Below are positions 19,742 through 29,128 of a stretch of 64,000 nt of DNA, piece by piece. The stretch is from positions 1,313,001 to 1,377,000 of the forward strand of contig NZ_CP102280.1 in the NCBI RefSeq assembly GCF_025150085.1, written 5' to 3'. Under the pieces are notes generated by a model. It worked only from the letters and a program-made list of their open reading frames with translations, made no database searches and was not told where the DNA came from. The translations under genes and the position numbers were made by a program. Position 1 is the first letter of the stretch, and every line of letters begins with the position of its first letter. The stretch comes from Dorea longicatena. GTDB taxonomy: Bacteria; Bacillota; Clostridia; Lachnospirales; Lachnospiraceae.

Positions 19742-20917
19742 TTACAAAGTACCGTTGTGTTTCTCAAGAAGACGGTGAATCTTCTCAGTTGGATCCATAA
19801 CTTTTCCGATACTGATGTCATGATTCATAGAATCAATGATCAATGCAATGAATTTACTCATGTCTGCAATCAGGAAATAAGGTTTTTCCTTTGCTTCGGC
19901 AGGAAGATAAGTAAGATTGGTAGTAATCACACGGTCGATATATCCTTTTTCATAATATTCATCGAATTTCTCGAATCCGTCTGTAAAAAGTCCGAATGTA
20001 GTGCAGACAAATACGCGGTTTGCTCCACGGTCTTTAATCTGTTTTGCAACATCGAGCATACTTTCACCGGAAGAAATCATATCATCAATGATGATCGCAT
20101 CTTTTCCATCAAGATGTTCACCTAAAAATTCGTGAGCGACAATCGGGTTTTTACCATTTACAACCGTTGAATAGTCACGACGTTTGTAGAACATACCCAT
20201 ATTCACGCCCAAAACGTTAGAGAAGTATACAGCACGCTGCATAGCTCCTTCGTCCGGACTGATGATCATTAAGTGTTCTTTGTCTACTTTAAGATCCGGC
20301 TCAGCTTTTAACAATGCTTTCATGAACTGATACGGAGGATTGAAACTGTCAAATCCGTGAAGTGGAATGGAATTCTGAACACGTGGATCGTGGGCATCAA
20401 ATGTAAAGATATTAGATACACCCATATCGATCAGTTCCTGAAGTGCGAGGGCACTGTCCAGAGACTCACGTTTGGTACGCTTGTGCTGACGGCTTTCATA
20501 GAGGAAAGGCATTACAACGTTGACACGGCGTGCTTTTCCGTTAGCAGCAGCAATGATTCTTTTTAAATCCTGAAAATGGTCGTCCGGTGACATATGATTT
20601 AAATGACCATTTACAGAATAAGTAAGACTATGATTGCAGACATCTACCATGAGGAAAAGATCTGCCCCACGGATAGATTCTGTCAGAAGTCCTTTGGCTT
20701 CTCCACTTCCAAAACGTGGACACGGACAATCGATCAGGTAATTGTCACGCATGTAATTATAATATAATGGTGAATCTGTGTTCTTGTCCATTGTGCTTTT
20801 TCTGAATTGTACAATGTAATCATTTACTTTTTCACCAAGTTCGCGGCATGATTCCAGAGCACCGATTTTAAGTGGTGCAACAGGAAGACCGCTTTCCATT
20901 AATTTGATATTTGGCAT
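19742..20917 (-). CDS. prs: Ribose-phosphate pyrophosphokinase, long form
   Basis: A 391-residue protein; ordinary PRPP synthetases have about 315. PRPP synthetase makes the ribose donor for nucleotides, histidine and tryptophan from ribose 5-phosphate and ATP. The PRPP-binding loop DDMISSGESMLDVAKQ is intact near residue 277, and earlier landmarks (PFLYESRQHKRTKRE, FDAHDPRVQNS, SPDEGAMQRA) match the family. The extra length is mainly an N-terminal extension and an insert around residues 40-80. It is convergent with the deacetylase gene and divergent from der. The RBS AGGAG lies upstream of the start. Confidence 0.9.
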   Translation of the reverse strand: MPNIKLMESGLPVAPLKIGALESCRELGEKVNDYIVQFRKSTMDKNTDSPLYYNYMRDNYLIDCPCPRFGSGEAKGLLTESIRGADLFLMVDVCNHSLTYSVNGHLNHMSPDDHFQDLKRIIAAANGKARRVNVVMPFLYESRQHKRTKRESLDSALALQELIDMGVSNIFTFDAHDPRVQNSIPLHGFDSFNPPYQFMKALLKAEPDLKVDKEHLMIISPDEGAMQRAVYFSNVLGVNMGMFYKRRDYSTVVNGKNPIVAHEFLGEHLDGKDAIIIDDMISSGESMLDVAKQIKDRGANRVFVCTTFGLFTDGFEKFDEYYEKGYIDRVITTNLTYLPAEAKEKPYFLIADMSKFIALIIDSMNHDISIGKVMDPTEKIHRLLEKHNGTL

Positions 20918-20999
20918 AATAAAAACTCCTGTGTATTTTATATGATAAGTTACTCCTAATTATTTATATCACTTTTTCTATAAAAAGGTCAACTACTGA

Positions 21000-21029
21000 T
21001 TGGACTATTTGACAAAGGTAATGTATAAT
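21000..21029 (+). promoter_or_regulatory. Probable promoter of der-plsY-gpsA
   Basis: TATAAT at 21024-21029 is an exact -10 box. TTGGAC at 21000-21005 is a reasonable -35 with 18-base spacing. A perfect TTGACA at 21009 is too close to serve this -10. Confidence 0.5.
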
Positions 21030-21077
21030 AGTATCGTTAAGTGACAAATATAGAATGAAATATAGAGGAGAGTTAAG

Positions 21078-22406
21078 ATGAGTAAACCAGTAGTTGCTAT
21101 TGTGGGAAGACCAAATGTCGGTAAGTCGACCCTTTTTAATGTACTGGCGGGAGAGATGATTTCGATCGTCAAAGATACGCCTGGAGTAACAAGAGACCGT
21201 ATCTATGCCGATGTTACATGGCTGGATAAAGAATTTACTATGATCGACACAGGGGGTATTGAACCGGAGAGCAAGGACATTATCCTTTCTCAGATGAGAG
21301 AACAGGCACAGATTGCCATTGATACTGCAGATGTGATTATTTTTATCACAGATGTAAGACAGGGGCTTGTAGATGCAGATTCCAAGGTTGCGGATATGCT
21401 TCGAAGATCCGGGAAACCAGTTGTACTGGCTGTGAATAAAGTTGACAATTTTGATAAGTTCATGCCGGATGTATATGAATTCTATAATCTGGGAATTGGT
21501 GATCCGGTGCCGGTATCGGCTGCTTCCAGACTGGGAATCGGTGATATGTTAGATGCAGTGATCGCACATTTCCCGGAACATGAAGCGGAAGAAAAAGAAG
21601 ATGAACGTCCGAGAGTGGCAATCGTAGGAAAACCGAACGTAGGAAAATCTTCTATCATTAACAAGTTGACAGGAAAGCAGCGTGTGATCGTATCTGACGT
21701 AGCCGGAACGACCAGAGATGCAATTGATACAAACGTTAAGTATAACGGAAAAGATTATGTCTTCATTGATACTGCCGGACTTCGAAGAAAGAGCAAAATT
21801 AAAGAAGAACTGGAACGTTACAGTATCATCCGTACTGTAACGGCGGTAGAACGTGCAGATGTAGTACTGGTCGTGATCGATGCGACAGAAGGTGTCACCG
21901 AACAGGATGCCAAGATTGCAGGTATTGCACATGAAAGAGGAAAAGGTATCATTATTGTTGTAAATAAATGGGATGCCATTGAAAAGAATGACAAGACCAT
22001 GAGAGAGTATGAGAATAACGTACGTCGTGTGCTTTCATTCATGCCATATGCAGAGATTATGTATGTGTCAGCAGAGACAGGACAGCGTTTGAACAAATTA
22101 TATGATATGATCGATATGGTGATCGAGAATCAGACACTGCGTGTTGCGACCGGTGTCCTGAACGAGATTATGACAGAAGCAGTTGCGATGCAGCAGCCAC
22201 CGTCAGATAAAGGAAAGAGATTGAAACTGTATTACATTACACAGGTAGCGGTAAAACCACCATCATTCGTAATTTTTGTAAATAATAAAGAACTGATGCA
22301 CTTTTCTTATACCAGATATCTGGAGAATAAGATTCGTGAGGCCTTTGGATTCCGTGGTACAGCTTTGAAATTCTTCATCAGGGAAAGAAAGGAAAAGGAT
22401 CAGTAA
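21078..22406 (+). CDS. der: Ribosome-associated GTPase Der (EngA)
   Basis: A 442-residue essential GTPase for assembly of the 50S ribosomal subunit. It has the diagnostic tandem G domains: [18 protein letters not shown] and NKVD in the first; [24 protein letters not shown] and NKWD in the second. A KH-like C-terminal domain ends with [23 protein letters not shown]. It overlaps nothing but is separated from plsY by only two bases. The RBS is GAGGAGAG. Confidence 0.98.
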   Translation: MSKPVVAIVGRPNVGKSTLFNVLAGEMISIVKDTPGVTRDRIYADVTWLDKEFTMIDTGGIEPESKDIILSQMREQAQIAIDTADVIIFITDVRQGLVDADSKVADMLRRSGKPVVLAVNKVDNFDKFMPDVYEFYNLGIGDPVPVSAASRLGIGDMLDAVIAHFPEHEAEEKEDERPRVAIVGKPNVGKSSIINKLTGKQRVIVSDVAGTTRDAIDTNVKYNGKDYVFIDTAGLRRKSKIKEELERYSIIRTVTAVERADVVLVVIDATEGVTEQDAKIAGIAHERGKGIIIVVNKWDAIEKNDKTMREYENNVRRVLSFMPYAEIMYVSAETGQRLNKLYDMIDMVIENQTLRVATGVLNEIMTEAVAMQQPPSDKGKRLKLYYITQVAVKPPSFVIFVNNKELMHFSYTRYLENKIREAFGFRGTALKFFIRERKEKDQ

Positions 22407-22408
22407 TC

Positions 22409-23062
22409 ATGGAACGGTTGATATGTGTGCTTGTCGGATATGTGTTCGGACTGATTCAGACCGGATATCTATACGGGAAAAAGAATGGTGTTGACTTAAG
22501 AAAAAAAGGAAGCGGAAATGCGGGAACAACAAATGCACTCCGTACTATGGGATGGAAAGCCGGAGGAGTTACGCTGCTGGGAGACTGTTTTAAATGTGTT
22601 GCGGCAGTAGTGGTTGTACACATGATCTATGGGAAGACTCATACGGATATGATGCCGTTACTTTCTATGTATGCAGGAATGGGCGTGGTTCTTGGACATA
22701 ACTATCCATTTTATCTGAAGTTCAAAGGTGGAAAGGGAATTGCGGCAACGGCAGGACTTATCATCAGTACAACAAATATATGGATCGTACTGATCTGTCT
22801 TGCAGCATTTATTGCAATCGTCGCAACAACAAGATATGTATCACTTGGATCTATGACAGTTGTTACGATTTATCTGATCAGTGTGATTGTATATGGTCAA
22901 CACGGAGGATTTCATGTGGAAAATGTAGCGTATCTGCATGAGATGTATGGGATTGCAACATTTTTGATGATACTGGCATTCTGGAGACACAGAGCGAATA
23001 TAAAGAGACTTTTAAGCGGCACGGAAAATAAGATCAGTGTCGGGGGAAAAGATAAAAAATAG
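22409..23062 (+). CDS. plsY: Glycerol-3-phosphate acyltransferase PlsY
   Basis: A 217-residue polytopic membrane enzyme that acylates glycerol 3-phosphate from acyl phosphate, the first step of phospholipid synthesis. Its conserved loops are present: GSGNAGTTNALR near residue 36 and GHNYPFYLKFKGGKGIA near 102. About five membrane segments are visible. The order der-plsY-gpsA is standard and links it with the next gene, which makes its substrate. Confidence 0.97.
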   Translation: MERLICVLVGYVFGLIQTGYLYGKKNGVDLRKKGSGNAGTTNALRTMGWKAGGVTLLGDCFKCVAAVVVVHMIYGKTHTDMMPLLSMYAGMGVVLGHNYPFYLKFKGGKGIAATAGLIISTTNIWIVLICLAAFIAIVATTRYVSLGSMTVVTIYLISVIVYGQHGGFHVENVAYLHEMYGIATFLMILAFWRHRANIKRLLSGTENKISVGGKDKK

Positions 23063-23093
23063 TCAGAGACGATAAAAGAAAGGACAGGCTCTT

Positions 23094-24104
23094 ATGGCAA
23101 AAGTAAGTGTGATCGGAGCCGGAAGCTGGGGAACAGCGCTGGCACTGCTTTTATATAAAAACGGACATGATGTGACAGTCTGGTCATATCAGGAAGAAGA
23201 AGTCCGCATGCTGAGTGAGAAGAGAGAACATGTGAGTAAGCTTCCTGGAGTAAAGATTCCAGAGGGAATATTCTTTACCGCGGATATAAAAGAGGCAGTA
23301 GAAGAAAAGGATGTAGTTGTACTTGCAGTACCGTCAATCCATGTAAGAAATACCGCAAAAAAGATCAATCCATATGTAAAAGATGGACAGATCTTAGTGG
23401 ATGTAGCAAAAGGAATAGAAGAAGATACGCTGATGACTCTGTCTCAGCAAATTGAAGAAGAGATACCGCAGGCAGATGTGGCGGTCCTTTCCGGACCAAG
23501 TCATGCCGAGGAAGTAGGAAGAGGCCTTCCCACGACGGTCTGCATTGGAGCACATACAGAGGCGACTGCAAAGTATTTACAGCAGCTCTTTATGAATGAA
23601 GTGTTCCGTGTATATATTAGTCCGGATATTCTGGGAATTGAGCTTGGTGGATCGCTTAAGAATGTTATTGCACTTGCGGCAGGAGTTGCAGATGGCATGG
23701 GATACGGAGATAATACCAAAGCAGCATTAATTACCCGTGGAATTGCCGAGATATCAAGACTTGGTGTAAAGATGGGAGGTGCGGCTGAGACATTTGGCGG
23801 TCTGGCAGGTATCGGAGATCTTATTGTAACCTGTGCAAGTGTACACAGCCGTAATCGCAAAGCCGGATATCTGATGGGACAGGGTAAAACTATGAAGGAA
23901 GCCATGGATGAAGTTAAGATGGTGGTAGAAGGCGTATATTCTGCAAAGGCAGCGGCAAAGCTCGGAAAGAAATACAATGTATCACTTCCGATTATTGAGG
24001 AAGTAAATAAGGTACTGTTTGAAGATAAGAGTCCGAAAGAAGCGGTAAATGAACTGATGCTGCGTGTCGGAAAAGCAGAACACACAGCTCTTCCGTGGGA
24101 ATAA
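23094..24104 (+). CDS. gpsA: NAD(P)-dependent glycerol-3-phosphate dehydrogenase
   Basis: A 336-residue cytoplasmic enzyme that makes sn-glycerol 3-phosphate from dihydroxyacetone phosphate. Signatures are the Rossmann loop GAGSWGTALA, SGPSHAEEV, the catalytic Lys in GGSLKNVIALAAG, and GLAGIGDLIVTC with SRNRK. The length is standard. It supplies the substrate of PlsY encoded just upstream. A bidirectional terminator follows. Confidence 0.98.
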   Translation: MAKVSVIGAGSWGTALALLLYKNGHDVTVWSYQEEEVRMLSEKREHVSKLPGVKIPEGIFFTADIKEAVEEKDVVVLAVPSIHVRNTAKKINPYVKDGQILVDVAKGIEEDTLMTLSQQIEEEIPQADVAVLSGPSHAEEVGRGLPTTVCIGAHTEATAKYLQQLFMNEVFRVYISPDILGIELGGSLKNVIALAAGVADGMGYGDNTKAALITRGIAEISRLGVKMGGAAETFGGLAGIGDLIVTCASVHSRNRKAGYLMGQGKTMKEAMDEVKMVVEGVYSAKAAAKLGKKYNVSLPIIEEVNKVLFEDKSPKEAVNELMLRVGKAEHTALPWE

Positions 24105-24130
24105 TAAAAAGATTAAGCAGATATGATATA

Positions 24131-24182
24131 AAAATAACAGAGACGAAAGTTTTTTAACAATCTTTCGTCTCTGTTATTTTTT
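24131..24182. terminator. Bidirectional terminator between gpsA and the LysR gene
   Basis: A 19-bp perfect stem (24131-24149 with 24162-24180) has a 12-nt loop, A runs on the left and T runs on the right. It serves converging transcripts; the LysR stop codon begins at its right edge. Confidence 0.9.
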
Positions 24183-25068
24183 ACAGGTCTGCGTGTTCGG
24201 TTACGTATTTTTTAAAGTCCATGATAACAGGCGCCTGATAAACATTCTTTAAAGTAGCCATATAAAAGAGTCTTTCCCAGGAAGGCTTTTCGATTTCGAT
24301 AATGGATACAGGCATATAGGAAAGAACCGGCATCTTTGGAACAACTGCGATACCGAAGCCTGCACCGACAAGACCGGCAACTCCCTGGTCTTCTTCCATA
24401 GAGTAGGCAATTTGCGGATAACCTCCGCATTTTTTAAACAATTTGTCAATGACATGTCTTAAGCCGCTTCGCTTGGAAAATGCAATGTGCGGATAAGCAA
24501 GTGTATCTTTCAGATCAATAGAGCTGCGTCCTTCCAGTGGATGACCTTTGGGTACGATCAACACCAGTTCCTGCTTTGCGACAGGTGTGAATTCAATCAG
24601 CGGCTCATTGTCCATCATAGAGCAAAATGCGATGTCATATTTCCGGTCTTTTAATCCCTGAATCATATCAGAAGTAAGACCTGTGGAACTATGAAAATAA
24701 AAATCAATTTTTTTATCCGGCGTAGAATCCAGAAATCCTTTTACGAAATTGGGAACAACGGTACTGCTTAGAGCACGAAGTTCCACGATATCGATACGAC
24801 CTTCGCCACGACCTGTCATCTGAAGCTTGTTAACGCTGGAATCAATCATATCCAAAGCCTGTTCAACATCAATAAGAAAAGCCTGTCCACATTTGGTAAG
24901 TGCTACATTACGGCCCTCCTTCTCGAAAAGTTTTACCCCTAGTTCCTTTTCAAGAGATGCAATAGCATGACTCAGACTTGGCTGAGTGATGGCAAGAATT
25001 TCAGCGGCTTTTGTGTAATGCTCCAGATGGGCCAGTGTGGCAAAATATCTTAGATGATACAGATTCAT
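24181..25068 (-). CDS. LysR-family transcriptional regulator of the shikimate/quinate-type cluster
   Basis: A 295-residue regulator. The winged helix-turn-helix occupies about residues 1-60 (YFATLAHLEHYTKAAEILAITQPSLSHAI), followed by the LysR linker helix and a substrate-binding domain with VELRALSSTVVPNFVKGF and LVGAGFGIAVVPK. It is transcribed away from the catabolic operon at 25.3 kb, the classic arrangement for a LysR protein that activates the divergent operon and represses itself. The inducer is inferred to be a pathway compound such as shikimate, quinate or a dehydro form; nothing in the sequence proves this. The RBS GAAAGGGGG precedes the start. Confidence 0.92.
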   Translation of the reverse strand: MNLYHLRYFATLAHLEHYTKAAEILAITQPSLSHAIASLEKELGVKLFEKEGRNVALTKCGQAFLIDVEQALDMIDSSVNKLQMTGRGEGRIDIVELRALSSTVVPNFVKGFLDSTPDKKIDFYFHSSTGLTSDMIQGLKDRKYDIAFCSMMDNEPLIEFTPVAKQELVLIVPKGHPLEGRSSIDLKDTLAYPHIAFSKRSGLRHVIDKLFKKCGGYPQIAYSMEEDQGVAGLVGAGFGIAVVPKMPVLSYMPVSIIEIEKPSWERLFYMATLKNVYQAPVIMDFKKYVTEHADL

Positions 25069-25176
25069 AAAGCCGGCCCCCTTTCTTTCGTTATATTTAT
25101 ATATGTTTATATCTTATCATGAACGGAAGGTAAAAACCTATGAATAAAATCTATAAATTAAAATAAAATAACTAAT

Positions 25177-25205
25177 TTGTTTTTTATTTAACAAGGATAT
25201 ATAAT
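25177..25205 (+). promoter_or_regulatory. Promoter of the TIM-barrel/OYE/shikimate dehydrogenase/MFS operon
   Basis: TTGTTT at 25177-25182 and an exact TATAAT at 25200-25205 are 17 bases apart, within the 215-base divergent gap. The AT-rich stretch just upstream (25100-25170) is the likely LysR-binding region, but no clear T-N11-A dyad could be singled out. Confidence 0.6.
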
Positions 25206-25283
25206 CAAACCATAGCAAATATTACTAGATTGAACATTGAGAAAAAAGGGAATCTGTTCAATTTTAACAATGGAGGTAGAATT

Positions 25284-26120
25284 ATGTCAAAAAAGAATCC
25301 AATCACAGTAAGTTCATGGACACTTGGAGATCAGTGCAAATTTGAAGATCGTGTTATCGCTGCAAAAGAAGCAGGATACGAAGGAATCGGTCTTCGTGCA
25401 GAGACTTATGTTGATGCTTTGAATGAAGGACTTCATGATGAAGACATTCTTGCAATTCTTGACAAACATGACATGAAAGTAACAGAAGTTGAGTACATCG
25501 TTCAGTGGTGTGAAGAACATCGTTCATACGAGCAGAAATACAAAGAGCAGATGTGCTTCCATATGTGTGAACTCTTCGGAGTTGGTCATATCAACTGTGG
25601 ACTGATGGAAAACTACTCAGTAGAATATACAGCTCAGAAATTAAAAGAACTCTGCCAGAGAGCTGGAAAATATATCATCGGTGTTGAGCCAATGCCATAC
25701 AGTGGTATTCCAAACCTTCAGAAAGGCTGGGAAGTTGTAAAAGCTTCTGGATGTGAGAATGCAATGCTTATCCTTGATACATGGCACTGGGTAAGAGCTA
25801 ATCAGCCATATGACATCCTGACACCGGAAATCGCTAAGAAAGTTATTTCTATCCAGATCAACGATGCTTACGAGAGACCATACGCAGATTCAATCTTAAG
25901 AGATGAGTCAATGCATGATCGTCTTGCACCTGGAACAGGAGCAAAAGACACAGCCGGATTTGTTAAGATGATCAAAGATGCCGGAGTTGATCCAAAGGTT
26001 ATCGGTGTAGAAGTAATTTCTGATGAGATCCTTGGAAGAGGACTTAAAGAAGCAGCTGCTTATACATATGAAAATACAGAAAAAGTATTAAAAGAAGCTT
26101 GGCCAGAAATGGTTGACTAA
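25284..26120 (+). CDS. TIM-barrel sugar-phosphate isomerase/3-dehydroshikimate dehydratase-like protein
   Basis: A 278-residue protein of the xylose isomerase-like TIM-barrel family; the ATG at 25284 has GGAGG 9 bases upstream. Likely divalent-metal ligands lie in GVEPMPYS, ILDTWHW, IQINDA and GVEVISDE. The LDTWHW...IQINDA...RLAPGTG...GVEV order is also found in TIM-barrel 3-dehydroshikimate dehydratases (AsbF/QuiC type) and in many hydroxy-sugar isomerases. Given shikimate dehydrogenases, dehydroquinate dehydratase and an enoate-type reductase in the same cluster, a dehydratase or isomerase acting on 3-dehydroshikimate or a relative is a fair inference, but the sequence alone does not fix the substrate. 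It is first in the operon. Confidence 0.75.
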   Translation: MSKKNPITVSSWTLGDQCKFEDRVIAAKEAGYEGIGLRAETYVDALNEGLHDEDILAILDKHDMKVTEVEYIVQWCEEHRSYEQKYKEQMCFHMCELFGVGHINCGLMENYSVEYTAQKLKELCQRAGKYIIGVEPMPYSGIPNLQKGWEVVKASGCENAMLILDTWHWVRANQPYDILTPEIAKKVISIQINDAYERPYADSILRDESMHDRLAPGTGAKDTAGFVKMIKDAGVDPKVIGVEVISDEILGRGLKEAAAYTYENTEKVLKEAWPEMVD

Positions 26121-26162
26121 TTTAGAAAACACATTTGATCAAAAGAGAGAGGTAAAAAAATA

Positions 26163-28133
26163 ATGAAGTTCAAACATATGTTTTCTCCGATTCAGATCGG
26201 ACCAATGACAGTAAAGAACCGTTTCGTAGTACCACCAATGGGAAACAACTTTGCAAAAACAGATGGAACATGGAGCGATGAGTCTGTTGCATACTATGCT
26301 GAACGTGCAAAAGGTCAGTTCGGTCTGATTACAATTGAAGCAACAGTAGTTCATAAAGGTGCAAAGGGCGGCCCAAGAAAACCTTGTCTGTATGATGATA
26401 ACAGCATCGAGAGCCTGAAGAAGATTACCGATGCCTGTCATGCAGAAGGTGCTAAGATTTCTATTCAGCTTCAGAATGCAGGTCCGGAAGGAAATGCTAA
26501 GAATGCAGGAGCACCAATCCAGGCGGCAACATCTATTGCAGCAGCTGATGGAAGAGATATTCCGGAAGCAGTTCCTACAGAGCAGGTATATGAGCTCATT
26601 AAAGGATACGGAGATGCAGCAGTCCGCGCAATGAAGGGCGGAGCCGATGCAGTAGAAATTCACATGGCACATGGTTATCTTGTGAATTCTTTTATGTCAC
26701 CAAGAACGAACAAACGTGTAGACGAATTTGGTGGAAACTTCGAAAACAGAATGAGATTTTCCCGTCTGATCGTTGAAGAAGTAAAGAAGAGAACAGAAGG
26801 TAAAATCGCAGTTCTTGCACGTATTAACAGTACAGAAGATATGTTTGGCGGTCTGGATAATCACGATATGTGTGCAATCGCTTCTTATCTTGAAGACTGT
26901 GGAGTCGATGGACTTCACGTATCACGTGCAGTGCATCTGAAAGATGAATATATGTGGGCTCCAACAGGAATTCATGGCGGATTCTCTGCAGAGCTCGTAG
27001 CAAATATCAAAAATTGTGTATCCGTTCCGGTTATCACAGTCGGACGTTACACAGAGCCACAGTTCGCTGAACAGATGGTAAAACTTGGAAAAGCGGATCT
27101 GGTAGCATTCGGACGTCAGTCACTGGCTGATCCTCATACTCCGGAAAAGGCTCAGGAAGAAAGACTGGAAGATATGACACCTTGTATCGCATGTCTGCAG
27201 GGATGCGTTGCCAACATGTATGCAGGTAAACCTCTTTGCTGTCTGGTAAACCCAGTACTTGGACGTGAAGTTGAGGGACTTCCGAAAGCGGAAAAAGCAA
27301 AGAAAGTATACGTTATCGGTGGCGGTGTAGCAGGTATGTGTGCAGCATTCACAGCTAAGAGACGTGGACATGATGTAACATTATTTGAAGCAACAGATAA
27401 ACTTGGCGGAAACATGAGACTGGCTGCTTACCCGCCGGGAAAAGGTGACATCACAGGTATGATCAGAAGCTATATCGTAAAATGCGAAAAAGCCGGCGTA
27501 AATATCAAGATGAACACAAAAGTAACAGCTCAGATGTTAAAAGAAGATACACCGGATGCTGTTATCCTCGCAACAGGATCTGAAACATTAGTTCTTCCAT
27601 TTATCAAAGGTATCCATAATCCTGATATCGTATATGGTGTGGACTGCCTGGAAGGAACACGTCCGGTAGGACATAAAGTTTTAGTTGTAGGTGGAGGTAT
27701 GGTAGGTGCCGAGACAGCAGATTTCCTTGCTGAACAGGGACATGAAGTATCTGTTATCGAGATGAGAGATGCGATCGGACCAGACGTAATCCACGAGCAT
27801 CGTATCTTCCTTATGGAAGCCTTCGAAAAATACGGAATCGAGCAGATTACAAGCGCTGCTGTATCTGAAATCTTCTCAGATGGAGTAAGCTACAAGAATG
27901 CAGCGGATAAGTCTGATGAGACTATCTATGAAGCAAGAGGATTCGATACTGTAGTTCTTTCTATGGGATTCAGCTCCCGTTATACACACCGCGATGGTCA
28001 GAATGTTGTATATGACTTCGCTGATGAATTAAAGGACATCGTTCCGGAAGTTCATGTAGTAGGTGATGCAGTAAGAGCACGTCGTGCACTGGATGCTACA
28101 AAAGAAGCTTATGATGTGGCATTAAAACTTTAA
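26163..28133 (+). CDS. Old-yellow-enzyme-type NADH:flavin oxidoreductase with 4Fe-4S cluster and FAD/NAD domain
   Basis: A 656-residue protein laid out like 2,4-dienoyl-CoA reductase (FadH), trimethylamine dehydrogenase and BaiCD/BaiH. Residues about 1-340 are the FMN TIM barrel with the active-site segment HMAHGYLVNSFMSPRTNKR and GGNFENRMRF. The cluster ligands are C-x2-C-x3-C-x11-C (CIACLQGC to CCLVNP) near 342. The C-terminal half carries two nucleotide-binding motifs (VIGGGVAGMCAA and VVGGGMVGAETA). Such enzymes reduce C=C bonds activated by a carbonyl or thioester. Next to shikimate-type genes, reduction of the ring double bond of a dehydroshikimate-like enone is plausible but unproven. 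Confidence 0.9.
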   Translation: MKFKHMFSPIQIGPMTVKNRFVVPPMGNNFAKTDGTWSDESVAYYAERAKGQFGLITIEATVVHKGAKGGPRKPCLYDDNSIESLKKITDACHAEGAKISIQLQNAGPEGNAKNAGAPIQAATSIAAADGRDIPEAVPTEQVYELIKGYGDAAVRAMKGGADAVEIHMAHGYLVNSFMSPRTNKRVDEFGGNFENRMRFSRLIVEEVKKRTEGKIAVLARINSTEDMFGGLDNHDMCAIASYLEDCGVDGLHVSRAVHLKDEYMWAPTGIHGGFSAELVANIKNCVSVPVITVGRYTEPQFAEQMVKLGKADLVAFGRQSLADPHTPEKAQEERLEDMTPCIACLQGCVANMYAGKPLCCLVNPVLGREVEGLPKAEKAKKVYVIGGGVAGMCAAFTAKRRGHDVTLFEATDKLGGNMRLAAYPPGKGDITGMIRSYIVKCEKAGVNIKMNTKVTAQMLKEDTPDAVILATGSETLVLPFIKGIHNPDIVYGVDCLEGTRPVGHKVLVVGGGMVGAETADFLAEQGHEVSVIEMRDAIGPDVIHEHRIFLMEAFEKYGIEQITSAAVSEIFSDGVSYKNAADKSDETIYEARGFDTVVLSMGFSSRYTHRDGQNVVYDFADELKDIVPEVHVVGDAVRARRALDATKEAYDVALKL

Positions 28134-28225
28134 TCATTATATATAGAAATTGTAAGAAATGTGTATGTGACAGCTCGTAGTATGCGGGCTGTTATGAATA
28201 AAAGAAAACCAGGAGGGTTAAGATC

Positions 28226-29101
28226 ATGGAAAAAAGAATTTCCGGACATACAGGCTTAATGGCATTATTTGGAACACCAGTTGGACATTCAGGATCTCCT
28301 GCAATGTACAACTTCAGCTTCCAGCATGATGGCTTAGATTATGCTTATATGGCATTTGATGTAACAGAAGAGGAAATGCCAAAAGTATTCGAGTCTATTC
28401 GTTTATTAAATATGCGTGGTGGTAACTTCACTATGCCATGCAAGAACATCGCAGCACAGCTGGTAGATAAGCTGTCACCTGCAGCTGAGATTATCGGAGC
28501 CTGCAATGTATTTGTTAACGATGACGGAGTGATCACAGGACACATTACAGACGGTGTCGGATTTGTTAAGAATCTGGAACTCAACGGAGTACCTGTAAAA
28601 GACAAAAAGGTTGTTGTTCTTGGAGCAGGCGGAGCTGCTACAGCAATTCAGGTTCAGCTGGCACTGGACGGAGCAAAAGAAGTAAATATCTTCAATATTA
28701 AAGATAAATTCTTCGAAAGAGCAGAAGGAACAAAGGCCAAATTAGCTGAAAAGTGCCCAGAGTGTGTAGTTACAGTAGACGACCTTGACGACAAGGCAAA
28801 ACTGGAAGAAGCAATCAAAGCATGTGATATTCTTGTAAATGCTACAATTATGGGAATGAAACCACACCAGGATGTAACACTGGTAGATAAATCATTATTC
28901 CGTAAGGATCTGGTTGTTGCAGATACTGTATACAGCCCGGAAAAAACAAAGATGATCCTGGAAGCAGAAGAAGCAGGATGCAAGGCAATCGGCGGAGTAG
29001 GAATGCTTCAGCAGCAGGGAGCAGTAAACTATGGGCTGTTCGTAGGAAAAGAAATGCCGCTTGCTGAGTATCAGGAATTTCAGAAAGCACAGGCAAAATA
29101 A
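28226..29101 (+). CDS. Shikimate/quinate dehydrogenase family protein (first copy)
   Basis: A 291-residue member of the AroE/YdiB family, which interconverts 3-dehydroshikimate and shikimate, or 3-dehydroquinate and quinate, with NAD(P). The substrate-binding S-x-S (HSGSP) is near residue 20, the catalytic Lys in NFTMPCKN near 71, TDGVGF near 110 and the Rossmann loop LGAGGAATAI near 133. Its sequence is clearly different from the second copy at 33 kb (for example NFTMPCK against NVSMPNK). The operon setting with transporters and a reductase favours a catabolic role. RBS AGGAGGG. A small gap of about 90 bases with no clear terminator precedes it. Confidence 0.88.
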   Translation: MEKRISGHTGLMALFGTPVGHSGSPAMYNFSFQHDGLDYAYMAFDVTEEEMPKVFESIRLLNMRGGNFTMPCKNIAAQLVDKLSPAAEIIGACNVFVNDDGVITGHITDGVGFVKNLELNGVPVKDKKVVVLGAGGAATAIQVQLALDGAKEVNIFNIKDKFFERAEGTKAKLAEKCPECVVTVDDLDDKAKLEEAIKACDILVNATIMGMKPHQDVTLVDKSLFRKDLVVADTVYSPEKTKMILEAEEAGCKAIGGVGMLQQQGAVNYGLFVGKEMPLAEYQEFQKAQAK

Positions 29102-29128
29102 AACAACTTGATAAAGGAGAATGAGGGA

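Noticed and set aside
21009-21029. TTGACA at 21009 paired with TATAAT at 21024 as a der promoter
   Set aside because: The spacing is only 9 bases; TTGGAC at 21000 with 18-base spacing is a better partner for the -10 box.
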